Positions 1-12,654 of a DNA stretch of 64,000 nt are shown in pieces. Below the pieces are notes generated by a model. That model ran no database searches and had not been told where the DNA came from. It saw only the letters and a program-made list of their open reading frames with translations. Within the stretch, counting starts at the first letter, position 1; every line of letters begins with the position of its first letter. Origin of the DNA: Melastoma dodecandrum (taxonomy: Eukaryota; Streptophyta; Magnoliopsida; Myrtales; Melastomataceae); assembly GCA_029817715.1 (NCBI GenBank), contig JARUPY010000467.1, positions 1-64,000 on the forward strand. The letters run 5' to 3'. The translations under genes were made by a program, and so were the position numbers.

Positions 1-540
1 ATAAGTTCACGGAAATGTGTCTAAATATAATAGGATTCAGCAGCAATGTCTTAGCCAGTGTTTGGGTGATTTCCACCCGGGAGGAAGAGGAGAGAGCCCA
101 AAATTTCACCACATTTCCCTTCCATTTTCCATCCATTTCCACTCTTTCATCAGGGGATGCACACAGCTCTCCCTACTATTTACAACCTGCCAACCATTTT
201 CTTTCCCCAAGGGAAATACCCAAATACAGCGGAGCGAAATGCCCAAAGATGCTTAGACCTACTTATTTTAAAATTCCATCAAATTTGCTCTTCTCAGTAG
301 CAACCTAATGCCCTTGCAGAAACATAGCCAAAATTCCCTCATGACGGATAAGCAAAACACAAACAATTTTCCATTTGAGCAATTGCTACAGATTTAGGAA
401 GCAATAAAAAGCTTCCCCACTATGTGCCAAGACCCCAGAGCTAAGTAAGGGAAATCCTATTGAAGCAGCTTTCAATTCCAGTCAGGGGTAGAGACAAAAA
501 AAGGGCAGGAAGGCAAGAACAATATTATCCTACTCTATCT
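1..540. other. No recognisable gene
   Basis: I see only short ORFs without family resemblance. The segment is moderately AT-rich and has no clear repeat, LTR or terminal inverted repeat. It could be intron or 3' flank of the decayed ARF-like GTPase copy to its right, which lies on the minus strand, but no exon is visible. Confidence 0.4.
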
Positions 541-774
541 TCGTGTTAATGTTGGATTTTTTTGATTTTTGAATATATATGTCCAGATGCCCAGGAAGAT
601 TTCAGAAGCTCATTTGGAGGAAGAACAGGGATTTCAAGTAAATGCTTCCAAGTACCTACTACAGAGGGACATTCCCCCCCAACCTGCCACAAGCGCACAA
701 CTCTATAAGAAGTAAGGATCCTCAAATGCACACATCAGTCTCGCAGCAAAAGTGTTGGATGAAAAGGAATTTTA

Positions 775-985
775 AGGTAGGTGGGTGATAACTACCTTGA
801 AGCGGATATTCTTGTAGACGACCTCCTCGACGATGCTGCCTGATGGTGAGATGAGTGGTAACGACCTCTGCTAAAAGAAGCTTGTAGAGGGTGGTAGTCT
901 TGCCGGCATTGTCCAAACCCACGACCACGATCTTGTCCTCCTTGGGAACATCATGAACCAGAACTAGGAAACAAATATCTCCATC
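775..985 (-). pseudogene. ARF-like GTPase (ARL5/ARLB1-type) fragment
   Basis: On the minus strand the first exon of a small ARF-family GTPase is recognisable. Seen directly: the P-loop region [16 protein letters not shown], followed by EVVTTH, and upstream a FWFMMFP-like N-terminus typical of the ARL5/ARLB1 group. The reading frame shifts at least twice. The block before the P-loop and the block [12 protein letters not shown] (about 797-832) lie in different frames from the P-loop. A GT follows the last block as in a genuine exon end, but no switch-II exon (WDLGGQ) was found downstream. Functional family members are about 180 residues and act in Golgi/endosomal traffic; this piece covers about 50. 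It is a broken genomic fragment that kept intron sequence, so it is not a processed copy. Confidence 0.75.
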
Positions 986-1249
986 TCTTTCTCTCTCTCT
1001 CTGTGTCCACCTCCCTCTCTACTGGATTATTTTATCAATACCCACCAAAAATTAAAGAATTAGGGTTTCCCGGGGATTCGATCCAAGGAAGAAAAACATT
1101 ACCAAAACAGCAATCAATCAATCCAATCCAGCAAGCCGGCGACAAATAATATCATCAAATCAAAGACAAAAATGAGCTGAAAACGAAGCAATCCCCATAG
1201 ATTCCTTAACAAGGAGAACAGACAACTGGGGCAAATCGTGGTTACAGCA

Positions 1250-2255
1250 ATCAAAGATGTCAATGTACTATTTTTTGTAATTCAGGCTAATCTATGTTTC
1301 CTGAATGCCAGTGTGGAGTAGGAAGGATGAACATGTATATACATGTGCAATTTGCAAACAAGGGTTTCCACTAGTATAACCCTACAGCCAAGATATTCGC
1401 AAAGCAAAGTTTGTCATCGTCATTCTGCAGATACCAAAACAAAAAGAGTTTGTCATTCCACCAAATATCATCCCCATATCTACAATTTTTCAATATCATG
1501 TACATGAAAATTGAAACCGGAGTATCAAAGGATATATTGAGGGTATTCCATTAGCATTTAAAAGCAAACACTAGATTCAGATTTTTTTGTTCTGACATCA
1601 TAGAATGTTACAAGTCACAAACCACTTAGGTAGGCTTCTTACTGGATAAAGTTTTATCCAAGGCAATAAAAGAGCTAAAGCTGACTTTCCACGTACAAAT
1701 TTCCACACAAAATAACAAATACACAATATTGTACCTTTTAGGGAGAGAAAAAAATAAACTGGCACACTAAGAGTCGCAAGGTTAAAGCCTTCTGGAGTGA
1801 AACAATATCTTTTCCAAACACTAAAGAACGCAACATGAGTTCGAATAGCAGGATCCATATCCCCACCAAAACCTTCCAGAACAAACAGAAAATGTTTTCA
1901 TTTTACACAAAAAAAAATTATTTGAGAAATGCCCCTAAAGTTTCCAGAGCATATTAACTAGCTGAAGGCAAGGCCAGAATGCCTGCAGACTGTTAAATAA
2001 AGGCCATACAATGGCACCAGAATCAATATTTACCTCCACATACCTTCAATATAATTTATTATGCAACAATTCATGAGCGTTCCTCAGGAACAATACTGAA
2101 ATATGCTACAGGATGAGAATAATGTATAGAGTCAAATCATTGCCCAATCTTCTTACCAAGGGTCATTGTGAAGATAAATGCATGGGCACAAAAGTATTCT
2201 TCATCTCCAAGGGTCACGTGTAACACATCAGAACAAAACAAAGGATCCCTCAAAA
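1250..2255 (-). pseudogene. Inverted fragment of the MNS4 alpha-mannosidase gene
   Basis: The reverse complement of this segment matches 46200-47270 of the intact MNS4 gene, introns included. It carries counterparts of exon 10 (the GDEEY block, with a small internal deletion around 2190-2210), exon 11 (VNIDSGAIVWPLFNS-like), exon 12 (AIRTHVAFFSVWKRY) and the following intron, including the stretch that reads ttttcatgtacatgatattg. Breaks seen: the deletion in exon 10, a lost aspartate/glycine context before exon 12, and a changed splice donor after exon 12 (TGCCAG in place of TGCAGG). It is a DNA-level duplicate inserted about 44 kb away in the opposite orientation. It cannot encode a GH47 domain, because the catalytic FETxIR and LRPE blocks are absent. 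Confidence 0.92.
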
Positions 2256-5200
2256 CAAAACTAGGCAGCGCCCTACCCCTTTGGCGCCCGCCCGAAGCCA
2301 AAAGCAGGCAGAGGAGGCCCTAGCCTCGCCCTAGCGCCTAGGCGCTCGAAGCGGCTCGAATGAAAATCACTGGAAAAACAACCGACCATAGAAACCAGCA
2401 AAGCCGACCTCACCTTCACCGATCGTCCAGATCTGCGACCGATCTGTCCCAGCCACCCTCAACCCCAAGCCCAACCGAGCCTCCCACCAGTGGGCCCCGG
2501 GAACGGCAATAGCTAAGCCTCCTTTGGCTCCCCACCAGGACTCTTGCCCCGTAAAGAAGCTTCGAAGTGGTGAAGAACCTCCGCGACACTTGCCTCCCCC
2601 CACAGTGCGGTTGGCGAATCCCCCACTCAGGCTCACTCAACTCACCTCGTCCATGAGGTACAGATGGCAAGTCTTCTTTTCCGTTTAATTTGTTTTTGGA
2701 GTGGATCTCCACATTTTGTCTTGGGGCAACTACCAGAACCGGCTAAAGGCGGATATCAAACATCTTATAATATACAAAACCGGTTGTCATTCAATCAATT
2801 TACGGTTCAGTTAGGCGTTCTCATTTCCTCTTGCAATGACCATACACTAAATGTTATAAAATTCTCGATGGGTAAATTTAGAAATGCAATGTTTCAGTTA
2901 CATAGTTCCCCTTTGAAGCCAAATCTCAGTTCCCCTCGATGGACTCTGCAAAGGCTAATATGCTCCAGATCTTCCGACTGCATGCGAGGGCAGAGGGTGA
3001 GGGTCAAGAGTATTCACAATGTACATCTCTAATTGAGAATGAGGAGGGATAATGTGAGCCTGTTTCAGACTACCATCTCCAAACAGTCGAAAAGAACCAA
3101 GAGCCTACAGATGCAGGTGAGTGGGCAGATAGATGATCACAAATAACAAAGAGACGTAAAACTAACCAATAACATTTTATTTCACAGCGTTTTGTCCAAC
3201 GGACAGGGAATCAGGAACCAATCCGTTGGAGTTTCAGAGGGCCCAGAGATCGACTCCTTACAAAGCCGATAATGTTACCTTTATTGTAACAAGTGACATT
3301 ACTTAGGAGTGATAGAAGGGTGAATAGAAGCAAATCCTTATGTTCGTAGCCAAAACAACAGGGAGGTGAGGGCAAGTACCAATGCTCCTCTCGGGACTAA
3401 GACGATGCAATCTATTCTTAGAAAATGAGATCTGGCAAACTGAAATAGACAGTAGAGCAACAAGGGACCTCTCGATTTCCTGGAACGAGCAAACGTACTG
3501 TCCAATGTCAGTGTGGAGTGGAGGGTTGCGACGTGGATCTTGTGACAGGAACAAATGCTGACACTGCTCGTTCAAAATCAGCCAAAAGTCCAGAATTGTC
3601 GATAATCGTCTGCTAGCACTTGGATTTTTTCAAATCCAGGGGCATCTGTGCACTCTATCCTGTTTTTGTTTGCTGGCATCGCGGATCTCACTCGTCATGG
3701 TCCTTTCAATGAGCCGGAGGACGCTGGGTTTGGGTATTCAGGAATCGAACCCCACACAATGATTAATGTGTCGCTTTTGTTCACTTTCATCCATCTCTGG
3801 ACCACGAAACAATACAATGGAACATCACTGAAGACGATATACCTTTTTTTATTGCCCTTCTCATCCAGAGAGCTTGAAGATTCTCCTGGAAGTTGCCAGA
3901 GTATGTATATATAAGGTGCAATACAAACCTAGACGATTATCCTCACCATTTCAGAAATACAAGATATAGGTCCCTATACATTAATCAAATAATTCAAGAA
4001 AATATGTTAATTTCAGGTCAGTATCTCTAAGGAAGCAAATCTATAAATACGAATAGATGTATAGATTAGAGGTGACATGGAGTAAACATTGGTAAGTCAA
4101 AATTTGCTAGATCACAATGATTGTGGCGCATGCTTGGAGGAATATGATTGATCAACAAAATAAGGATAAATACGGAGGCGAGTTTGTGCCGCAAAGCCAT
4201 GCCCATTTTTTCCCCTACCTTAGAAGCTGCCGAAAAACCGTAAGATGATCCCGAAAATGCACAAGGAAGGGGATATTATCTTCACCTAAGAATCTAGAGA
4301 ATGCTAATCTCTAATTGCACAAATTCATACAGCAAAGTCTCCAAGCATGTCTGTGAGTCTTCAATCCTAGACTAGCCCAGATGTTTATATGGTCAGACAC
4401 ATCACACATTAGTAACCTGTTCAAAACAACCGGCGCGTGCTATCCGGATTTCAAAAAGAAACAGACGAGAAACGATCAGTGGACCCGAGCTACTTTCCTA
4501 AGTCTCCGACATTCATCCACTTATCTTGTTAAGAATCTCTACTCGGTCGAATGACTCCACTCTACCTTTCTTCACCATCCTCCAGTGCCTATTTCCTCAA
4601 GGCATCCTGCGAAAAAAGGACCGCAACGCCAATCAAACATTCAGAAGCTTTTTGTAACGAGACTTAAGCATACGAATAAGAGAATTGTCATATTTTAACC
4701 CGAGCTAACGGATCATAATCGGCATCGATACAACAGGGAGTTGGCCGATTAGGCCTTGAACATGTTTCCGAAACGGTACTCACTTCCCCGACGCAAATAC
4801 CACGCCTAGTCAACCCTAACTATCCTCATGTCCTTCCCACTCTTCATACTCCGGATCCTGCCTTACTACCCTGCCAAGAGTCACCGATACGCAGCTCTTA
4901 CTCAGAACAACACCATTTCCAAATCCTGCTTGGTTCCCGAAACCATTCATCAAGGTCAATAAAGAACCCAAACTCCCTTATATTGAACCACGATAACGAG
5001 CGAGAACAAACACCAATACCAATACAATAGACAATAATCATCACACAATTTCTCCGTCAATCTCCGTATATCCCTCCCAGTACTCCACAACCACGAATAT
5101 CGCGCAGTTACAACTCAACCTATTAACTCCTTTCCCATAAGCAGCCACCCACACACCGGCGATCTTACATACCGACCGGCCAGCATTGACTCTGATCACT

Positions 5201-6110
5201 ACTACAACTCCACGTTTCACATATTAAGCACCCACAAAGTCAATCACACCGTTCACACTATCGATTGTAGCTTGCTGTTCGAATCGCTCTTCACGGATCG
5301 CCTTCCCTTCAGATCGCGCTCACACAGGCTTCCCTTCCTCCTATTCCCAGAATTCTAACGCCGAACGATCGAAACCCCCCCGACCGCCTAACCTCCAAAA
5401 GATGCTTTCATCTCCGTCGTCCCTTATTCCTCCTCTTCATTCAATTAGAGCCCTTTATCTCTTTTACAATTATAAGTTCCTCCATATTTCCATCTTTTAC
5501 TTATTCTAGTCTCTGCGACAAGTTTCATCATCCGACTCCTCAAACGCAGATCCATTCAACTTCCGATCCTATGTTGCTATTGCCTATGGTTTGGTTTTTG
5601 GCCTGACCTTTCTGTCTCCCACGTTGACATTGTCCGCATATGTGTATATAATGATTATACTAGATGTTTGACAAAAATAGAACAATATATAAAATGCATA
5701 ATAAGAGCAACGATACCCCTAAAAAAATACGAAAGTTTGCTGATGATTGAATGAATGTATGCATGTAGTTAACTTAAGTCCTATCATATATTAGTGAAAT
5801 TTTTTTTGCCCACCCCCCCCCCAACCTCCAACAGTTAAAACCAACGCAGACGGGAAGCACCAATCTGCAGCAACGCTCCAACCGGGGCAAACATGTAAGA
5901 ACTAGAGGAAAACCAATTTTCATTTGCAGTGCTTGCTGAACCTTTAGACTCCTATGTTTAAGAAGCTTTCGCAATCAGATCGCGGCCAATGTGGCAACGT
6001 AAAAACAAGCATGGAGGATTTGAGAACAGGAAGTGCTACATACTTCGCTTGCAGCGTAACACAACATTAAATAAGAAAATGGACGTGGCGTGGGGGGGGG
6101 GACGGCAGTA
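2256..6110. other. Intergenic stretch without recognisable gene
   Basis: Short ORFs on both strands show no family resemblance. There is a GC-rich patch at 2270-2360 with a short palindrome-like run (gcgcctaggcgc), and C runs near 5810-5820. The interval 4380-5545 has an unusual base composition and is listed separately. I could not identify LTRs, terminal inverted repeats or a transposase. The minus strand just left of 6115 should contain the 3' flank of the acylamino-acid-releasing enzyme pseudogene. Confidence 0.5.
4380..5545. repeat. G-poor, C/T-rich strand-asymmetric segment
   Basis: The + strand is conspicuously depleted in G over more than 1 kb; several 60-base lines hold only 4-8 G, while C and T are frequent. 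No long ORF exists in either direction. Such strand asymmetry is common in LTRs and untranslated regions of plant Ty3/gypsy elements. I therefore suspect an LTR remnant on the minus strand, but I found no paired LTR, primer-binding site or target duplication. The assignment is only a guess. Confidence 0.3.
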
Positions 6111-6114
6111 ATAC

Positions 6115-9100
6115 CAGTCGATTTCATGAACATCGCTCAGGGAAATACCATCACCTTCACCCTACAACCGCCTCTTTCTCCATAAGGTGTAGTGACACCG
6201 TTGTGCATAACTGGACAACAGCCGAGAGGAGCTAGCAATTTGTGATTGAATGATACTAAAAGGTCGAAGTGCAGAGATAAATCACTTGTAGAAACCAGAC
6301 TCCGCTGAGGTATTGATACATTTAGCTGTCTTACCATTCGAAGGTAAGCCGGTCGATATAGGAAAGTGCACGTGGATCTTGTTTGCCCCGAGTAGGAAGA
6401 GAGGTCGGTGTCTTGACCTGCAAGTACAACTCGTCCGGCAGAGATAGTTAGATTTACCACAGGTATCATAAAAGACATAGTTCTTATAGAGCTGTGAGAA
6501 GGCGAACGACGTGTATCGTTAGAGTTTATGCATGCCGAAGGACCAGTAGCTTTCGAGAGCATGAGAGAAATTGTAGGGATTTTGGCAGTGAAAGATCGCT
6601 ATATTGTTCAAAAAGGCAGAAGGTGCATCTGTGAAAACCTTCTTGCCTTCATGTCCGAAGGGGCTATGCGTAGTAGCAACCACCAGTTCCCGGAATATCA
6701 GTTGTCACCAACCATCAGAGCAAAAACTACACAACCAGGGTTTACGTGCAGCAGCATGCTGGCAAACCTCTCCCGGTGCCTGTAGAATGCCACCGGACGC
6801 TCAAAGCTGTCCGAAACCCCCAAGGATCATTGGAAGAAATAAACAACCTTCATTCAGTATGGATTGTTTTGAAAAAATTCCTTCTAGCCCAATTTTACCT
6901 GGCCGATCAAAGTGAGTGGTTTAAGAAGCCACCATGGGAAAGCCCGACCACTTGCTAATCATTGGGGAAGGTTCAGCGAGGTCGCCGATTTAGCAATGGT
7001 GTGGTCGATCTTGCAAGCACAAGTTAACATCGTGCGGACCATCCTAATCACTCATAGAGGAGAGATGTTATGGTCGGTTATATACCCATACCTGTACGCC
7101 TAAAATGTACACTCACACAGGAGTGGAATGATGTGTTGGTAATGGCTCCACCATGGGAAACCGATACTTTTCCAGGAAGTAGACCTGTAGTCTGCCTCTT
7201 CCCCAAAAGCCTCTAATGGAACCCCTGCGTGATTCATGACGCATTTCAAAAGTGGAATATGAGGATAATGGAAACAAGAGCCACAAATCTCTGCAATTTT
7301 TTCTTTCAGAACAATGAACGGACAACTGCCATATCGGAGCAGTTGTAGAACACAAACATGGAGTACACCTGCGTAGTTTTACAATCTAAGCTAAGCTGAA
7401 ACCAATGAGCAAGAAAGAAAGGCTGGAGGCCCCTTGAAACAAGGTTTTGACGACGAGGACAGAATGGAGGAGTGCCACCGTGTAGAATCACAATTAGAGG
7501 GTCAATATTTACCCTTTTGATGATTATTCGAAGATACAAATATATGAAATCATAGTCTCATCTTAGCTCCTAACCTGAACAAAATTGAAAGACATGCTCA
7601 CATGGTCTGAAAAATGTTTGAAATTATAAAAAGTTTATACCAATTGAATAAATGAACTAGTGAGCAGACGATTACCATTTTTTCGTACAAGTTTGGCGAC
7701 ACTTTTTACTGGAATCTGTATAGATGCTGTAATTGAAGGCACGATAGAGACTTTTCTACCTGTAACGGAGAAATCCTAGTGAGAAGAGAAGTATTTTCAT
7801 GGAAAAAAATTACCAGCATCATGAAAATGAAGTTAGGAAAACGCTACCTTCTTCGAGGAGTGCACCTAAATATGGGACATGTGGAATACCAAGCCCAGCT
7901 CCTAAATCGAAAGGGATTTTCTAACTTGCCTCCGTTTGGCAAGACATTACACCCATTTTGAGTGTTCAGGAATTGTGTGTCGGAACTGCTGGACACTGAA
8001 GACCACATAGACCAAGAATAGACACACATTCTCCTTTCAGTAGAAATACAGATCTAGTACATTTTATCTTACCTGCAATGAATTATTGTTACCATTAGCC
8101 ACAGCAAGGACATCCCATGAAACTCATTCGCATGCTTGCAGGGCTTAATCTGAGGATACTTGGTGGGGTTTTTTTTTTCCACATTGCAATTATAATTAAA
8201 ATCAGATTAGTCCATTGCCCTAGAGAGAGCAGACTGCTGTCTCAGGCTGCGCAAATAGAACAATGGCCCGCACCTCACAAATGTCCACTGCCAACATAAC
8301 TTCACGGCTGCCCCAAGAAGACACGATGATCATTGTTTCCCCGTCAGAAAGCAATGGATTATCTAAACACTTTGCAGCAGTAAATGCCAGGAAAGTGCCC
8401 TTCTTTCGAGCATCTGATGGCAGGGACCTGAACTTCCAAAGGACACACATAAACCTGGTATGGCTGGAAATTTCTTGGAACAAATAAAATGTGTTTCATC
8501 CACTCACATACAGGAATGAAGGACTACACAAAACAAAGTTTAATTATCATCTACTAGTGAACCAGGTTCATGGATCGTACTCGTTCCAACCACCAAAGTA
8601 ATATTACAAGGTTAGGGGACAATCCAATTCCATTTTCAATCCAAGGAAAATGTGAAGTGATGTTTTAATGTAGGAAGCAAAATATTGCTCACCACTTCAA
8701 TGATGGTTCTTGGAAGGCCAAGAGTCTCGCTTGTGGACCACTCTAATTTGTGCAGTGAATTGGATAGCCCAATGTGCTCCAGAATCCACTGCACTCTTGG
8801 CAGATAGAAACACAAGGTACTTCCCATCCAGGCTACAAATAGAATAGTCAGTGTCACATAATGCATCCAGTAGTCTCCTCAGTTATCAATTGTTTATGTA
8901 AATCTGTTTTTTCTTTCAAGTGTTAGCTCCTGCTTTGTCATGTCATTTGTCTTTGCAAGCTCCTTGATGCTAAGACTGGTGGCAATAAGACAATCTGTGA
9001 TGCTTGGAAAATTTTGTGGAACATGGAAAGAAGTAATAAAATTGCAAGCTCATGGACAAGGTATTATGGAAATAACTAAAACTCATTAGTTGTACTTCAT

Positions 9101-10415
9101 TTGAAGCAAGCAGTCGTTCCTAGAGATTGAATACCTAAATCGGGGAAAGAATGCACTGCTTATGACATGGGTCAATTTATAAGCCAGCGATTCTTGGCCG
9201 TCATCCCTGCATAATTATCGAAAAGTTAATTGTTTCAATCTGTGGTAGAGTCATTAACTGTGCCTGGTTAACCAAAGAACAAGTACTTACCTGGGATTGA
9301 CTTTGGAATGGAATGGAGTTCTCACTGCATACAAAGCACAAGACCTATTTACACAGTACTTCATGCCCAGCTTCCGTTTGTCGTGAGACCACCCTACAAA
9401 AAAAAGATGCCGACTTTGTCCACTGCTTGAAGGAGCCCATACAACTTGGCCGACACTTATGGAACTTTCAATGCCTTTAACAGCTCTAACTTCTCCACTG
9501 AATTCATTTCCAAAATCAAGTAAGTTTGAAAGCTGTGCTTCATTGTAATTCATTGAGGACTAAACCAAATTTAGTCACTTGACCTGTCAACATCTATCAC
9601 GCAGAGTGCTGGCCGTCTTTTCTCGGCATAAGTCTCGCCCCAATCCTCTTCGAAATCGCCTTGACCATTCCACTCACCAAATTTTTCCTCAATTCTGCAT
9701 CCTTTCCCTGTTTTATAGCCATTACTATCGAACCTAGGCTTGGAAGAAGCTGGTTCTTCAGCAACATAAGCAATAAATCTCTCCTCAGGGTTCCAAGAAA
9801 TTCCTTCAAACCTAAACCAAAAGTAAAACAGAATTTTTCAGTTCCTATCGAACTATGTTATTCCATCATTTATTAGTAACATTAGCGAAAACCTTAAATG
9901 GATAAAAGCTTTTACCACTTATCCACATATAAAGAACCATGGACTGTCTGAGGAATGCAAAACTCTCTCTCCAACTTAGATACGCTCCAAATCTCAAACC
10001 GGGAAGGCAAGTCCCTCTCTGGATTTTTCACCACGAGAAGCTTCATACCAGAGGGCGAAGGGACTATTGCAGAAGCCACTCGTCATATCTATAGGGAAAG
10101 GTGACCAATGGAACTCCCTGGCTTTGTTCCTTCCCTTTGAGATGTGAGCAAAAAACTACAGACCTCCTCATCTCATTTGCTATCAGATTTGGCTGACTGA
10201 CCAAAAACATCATCTTTGAGCTTTCTCCTGTCAAAGAACCATCATGTGATTTGAAAAAAGAAAACAGATTTTTGCTTCAGAAAAAACCAGAGCTGCCTTC
10301 TCGCAAAGTATTCATCTTACCATCTTCGGGCCTAAAGATCCATGCCTTGTCAATGCTGCAGGTTTTGAAGAAGTCTAGGAGGAGTTTGGACTGGGATTCG
10401 TATTCTTCCTCCATT
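6115..10415 (-). pseudogene. Acylamino-acid-releasing enzyme (AARE/APEH) pseudogene
   Basis: Minus-strand blocks follow the order of plant acylamino-acid-releasing enzyme, a serine peptidase of the prolyl-oligopeptidase family (S9) that removes N-acylated residues from peptides. Blocks: EEYESQSKLL..SIDKAW (10318-10414); HWSPFPIDM and PSPSGMKLLVVKNPE (9918-10237); FEGISWNPEE..WGETYAEKRRPAL (9584-9811); GEVRAVKGIESS..WAPSSS (9290-9507); AYKLTHVISSAFFPRF (about 9200); VFLSAKSAVDSGAHWA (about 8800); NPLLSDGETMIIVSSWGS (about 8320); DPLIVILHGG (about 7490); SHGGFL, the catalytic-serine context (about 6945); FTDAPSAF (about 6630); VKVMVFP (about 6150). Introns are retained. Frameshifts and stops occur inside most blocks, for example between HWSPFPIDM and the PSPSG block, after VFLSAKSAVDSGAHWA, and after SHGGFL. 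It is a full-length genomic copy that has decayed, not a working enzyme. Confidence 0.88.
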
Positions 10416-11490
10416 GCAACAAAGAACTCCAAAGACAGCAGTCAAACCTTGTGATTACTTGCTGCAATACCCGAAAGTGTCCATTATCTATGCACTTAAC
10501 TTGATGGGATTCCATTAAAGACTCATCCAAACAGTAAAGGACATAAGGTGACTACTTGTAATTGATTGGGTGATAACATTGTAGTTTAATAAATTACTTT
10601 ATTTTTCTGTTGTGCTGATGCACCTACTGACAGGGACAGCTAATCATCAAACACCCCTTAAGGTGGCAGCTATAACCCCAATTGATAACTTTTTTAATGT
10701 TCATATTATGGCAGCAAACGTATCCAATTTATGGAATAATTACAAGAATTTTACAAGCGTATAAACTGGTGAACTATATCAGTATGAGTTTGCATTCACT
10801 ACGAGTTCATCATGTTCGGCTATACTAAAAAGATGTTGATTTGGGCACGACAAGTTTAAAATTGTGTTAATCCTTGTTTATTGCTGTTTGATCAAACAGC
10901 TCTAAGATTTTTGTTTGATTCCAGGATTATTTTTCGCTTATCATTGGGCGTGACTGACATGGAGATACTAGAGATCAAATCAATTGCATTGAAGCCACAT
11001 AAGAGAGTGAATATTAAGATCTTTCCATATCATAATGAAAAAGGATGTAATAGTCTCCGGCAGTTCACACCAGTTCATGGACATTGATATCCACATAATC
11101 AAGAAACATAACAGTAATGAATGTGTGCAAAAGAAATGCACAAATTTAAACAGTAGTTGAAGATATAAAGACGCAAATTGGTGGACTAGAACACAAACTC
11201 CTGGGAAAAAGAAAAGAACAATAATCCTTTATTTCTCCTTAACAATTCCTCTGCTAGGATTCCTCCTCAAAATTGTCAAGATCACGTCAGAGAATGCATT
11301 ATACAGATCCACCAACTTCACTGTGAAGTCAGGTTCAGGATGAGTACATCTAACCATTCAAGGATGCGGTCAAGCAGGTTTAACTGACGTAACCGAATCA
11401 TCGAACATTCAGCTAAGGCTGACATTTCAGTATCAGAATCTACACAAACCATTGCATCCCAGCAACAAATATTTCAGAACATGAGGGATA
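10416..11490. other. Intergenic, no gene seen
   Basis: The sequence between the AARE pseudogene and the mTERF fragment is AT-rich with only short ORFs. It could contain the former upstream region of the AARE copy (minus strand, so to the right of 10415). I found no repeat or transposon end. Confidence 0.4.
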
Positions 11491-12165
11491 TTACGATCTT
11501 AAGGACGCTGCATAAACCCAACTCTTGATCTTTCGCAAGTCAGGTTGGTCATCTGAGTACGGACTAATGAATGTCTTCTCAAAAGTAACATCAGATTGAA
11601 TTAGAACAGTCAACAGCGACGATGTTGTAAAAAGATTTTTGGAAACAAGAGCTTCAATCACTGCGCACCGCAGTAAGATGCAATTCTTCAAGCTCAGTGA
11701 AAAGATGATAGGAAGAGGAATCAAGTTCGTTCGTTCCAATCCCATTTTGTTGACAAAGAACTCCATTAGTGTTGGCAGTTTCTTCTCTGATAACATGATG
11801 CAGTTAGGGGACTTCAGAAAAGCTCCAAAAGTATCATCCTTGGACCAGCCCCACCTCCTATACAAGGAAAACTTCTTTTCCCATGTCGATTTTGCCAATC
11901 CCGTTACAACATGAAACATCATCACGAACCCAACTTGCGAAGGATTGATGCCTTTCGAACTTAACCAACTCCAACCCACGATCATCGAACTTCAAACAAG
12001 ACGTCCACAAGCAATTGGGATGATTACGGAGTAAAAAACGAATATTGTCGTCAGGTACACCAGCTGCTCTGAGAGAATCACGATCCCTAACAAAAGTGGA
12101 TACCTTGCCAATGACCTAGAAGCTAGAGCACCGAGTCGCAGAAGTGATCGCCTGGGGTTGGACTG
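11491..12165 (-). pseudogene. mTERF-family organelle transcription factor fragment
   Basis: The minus strand encodes the C-terminal part of a plant mTERF protein, a family of organellar nucleic-acid-binding helical-repeat proteins. Seen: INPSQVGFVMMFHVV, STWEKKFSLYRRWGWSKDD, the hallmark segment SEKKLPTLMEFFVNKMGLE, and a C-terminal LTVLIQSDVTFEKTFI, ending at a stop at 11491. An earlier repeat (DSLRAAGVPDDNIRFLLRN.. to DRGLELVK, about 11965-12105) is in another frame, so a frameshift lies near 11960. The usual N-terminal transit peptide and first repeats are missing. The segment stops where the TRIM-like element begins (about 12189), but the sequence beyond that element at 22678 does not obviously continue it. 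Family members usually have 350-400 residues; about 215 are represented here. Confidence 0.82.
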
Positions 12166-12202
12166 GAGGCACTCACTGATAAAATTATTGTTAGGTTCTA
12201 GT

Positions 12203-12654
12203 TGAAATCTTAGAAAGTATCACCTGTGATGTTACGATATATTAAAAAGATATTATATTAAATTTTATTTTCCATTATAAATAGATGGACTATCTCGAGC
12301 TACGAAATAGGAAAGTCGGATCGACTCAAGGTGAGATTACGGGTTAGTGCGATGCAGACTCTATAACGGGGATAAAGGAGGCGACGGGATGTCGTGCTCC
12401 GAGGTCTTTGATGAGTCGTCATACTGGGAATGAGGAATACACGGTAAGCGATGAGAATGTTCGAAGAGTCGAGTAGAGGGTTTTCTACGAGGACTCGGGG
12501 TGAAACTTTCTCAGGGCTTGTAATCGTGTAACTTGTTGGTTATAGTGGAATCTCAAGGAGGACCTCCCCGTGGACGTAGGCCGGTTTGGGCCGAACCACG
12601 TAAATCTGTGCGTCGGACATCGTTCCCCATTATTTTTCGATTTCATCATCGGCG
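12203..12654 (+). repeat. TRIM-like element, 5' LTR (left part)
   Basis: Homologous to 22186-22677. It holds a TATA-like TATAAATAG near 12278. The LTR resumes after the nested element at 21428 and ends at 21446 in TCAACA. The start could instead be the TGTTAG at 12189, which would pair with the AACA end. Confidence 0.75.

Noticed and set aside
1598..1858. 86-codon minus-strand ORF with MDPAIRTHVAFFSVWKRY
   Set aside because: It is exon 12 of the MNS4 fragment read into its intron, not a separate gene.
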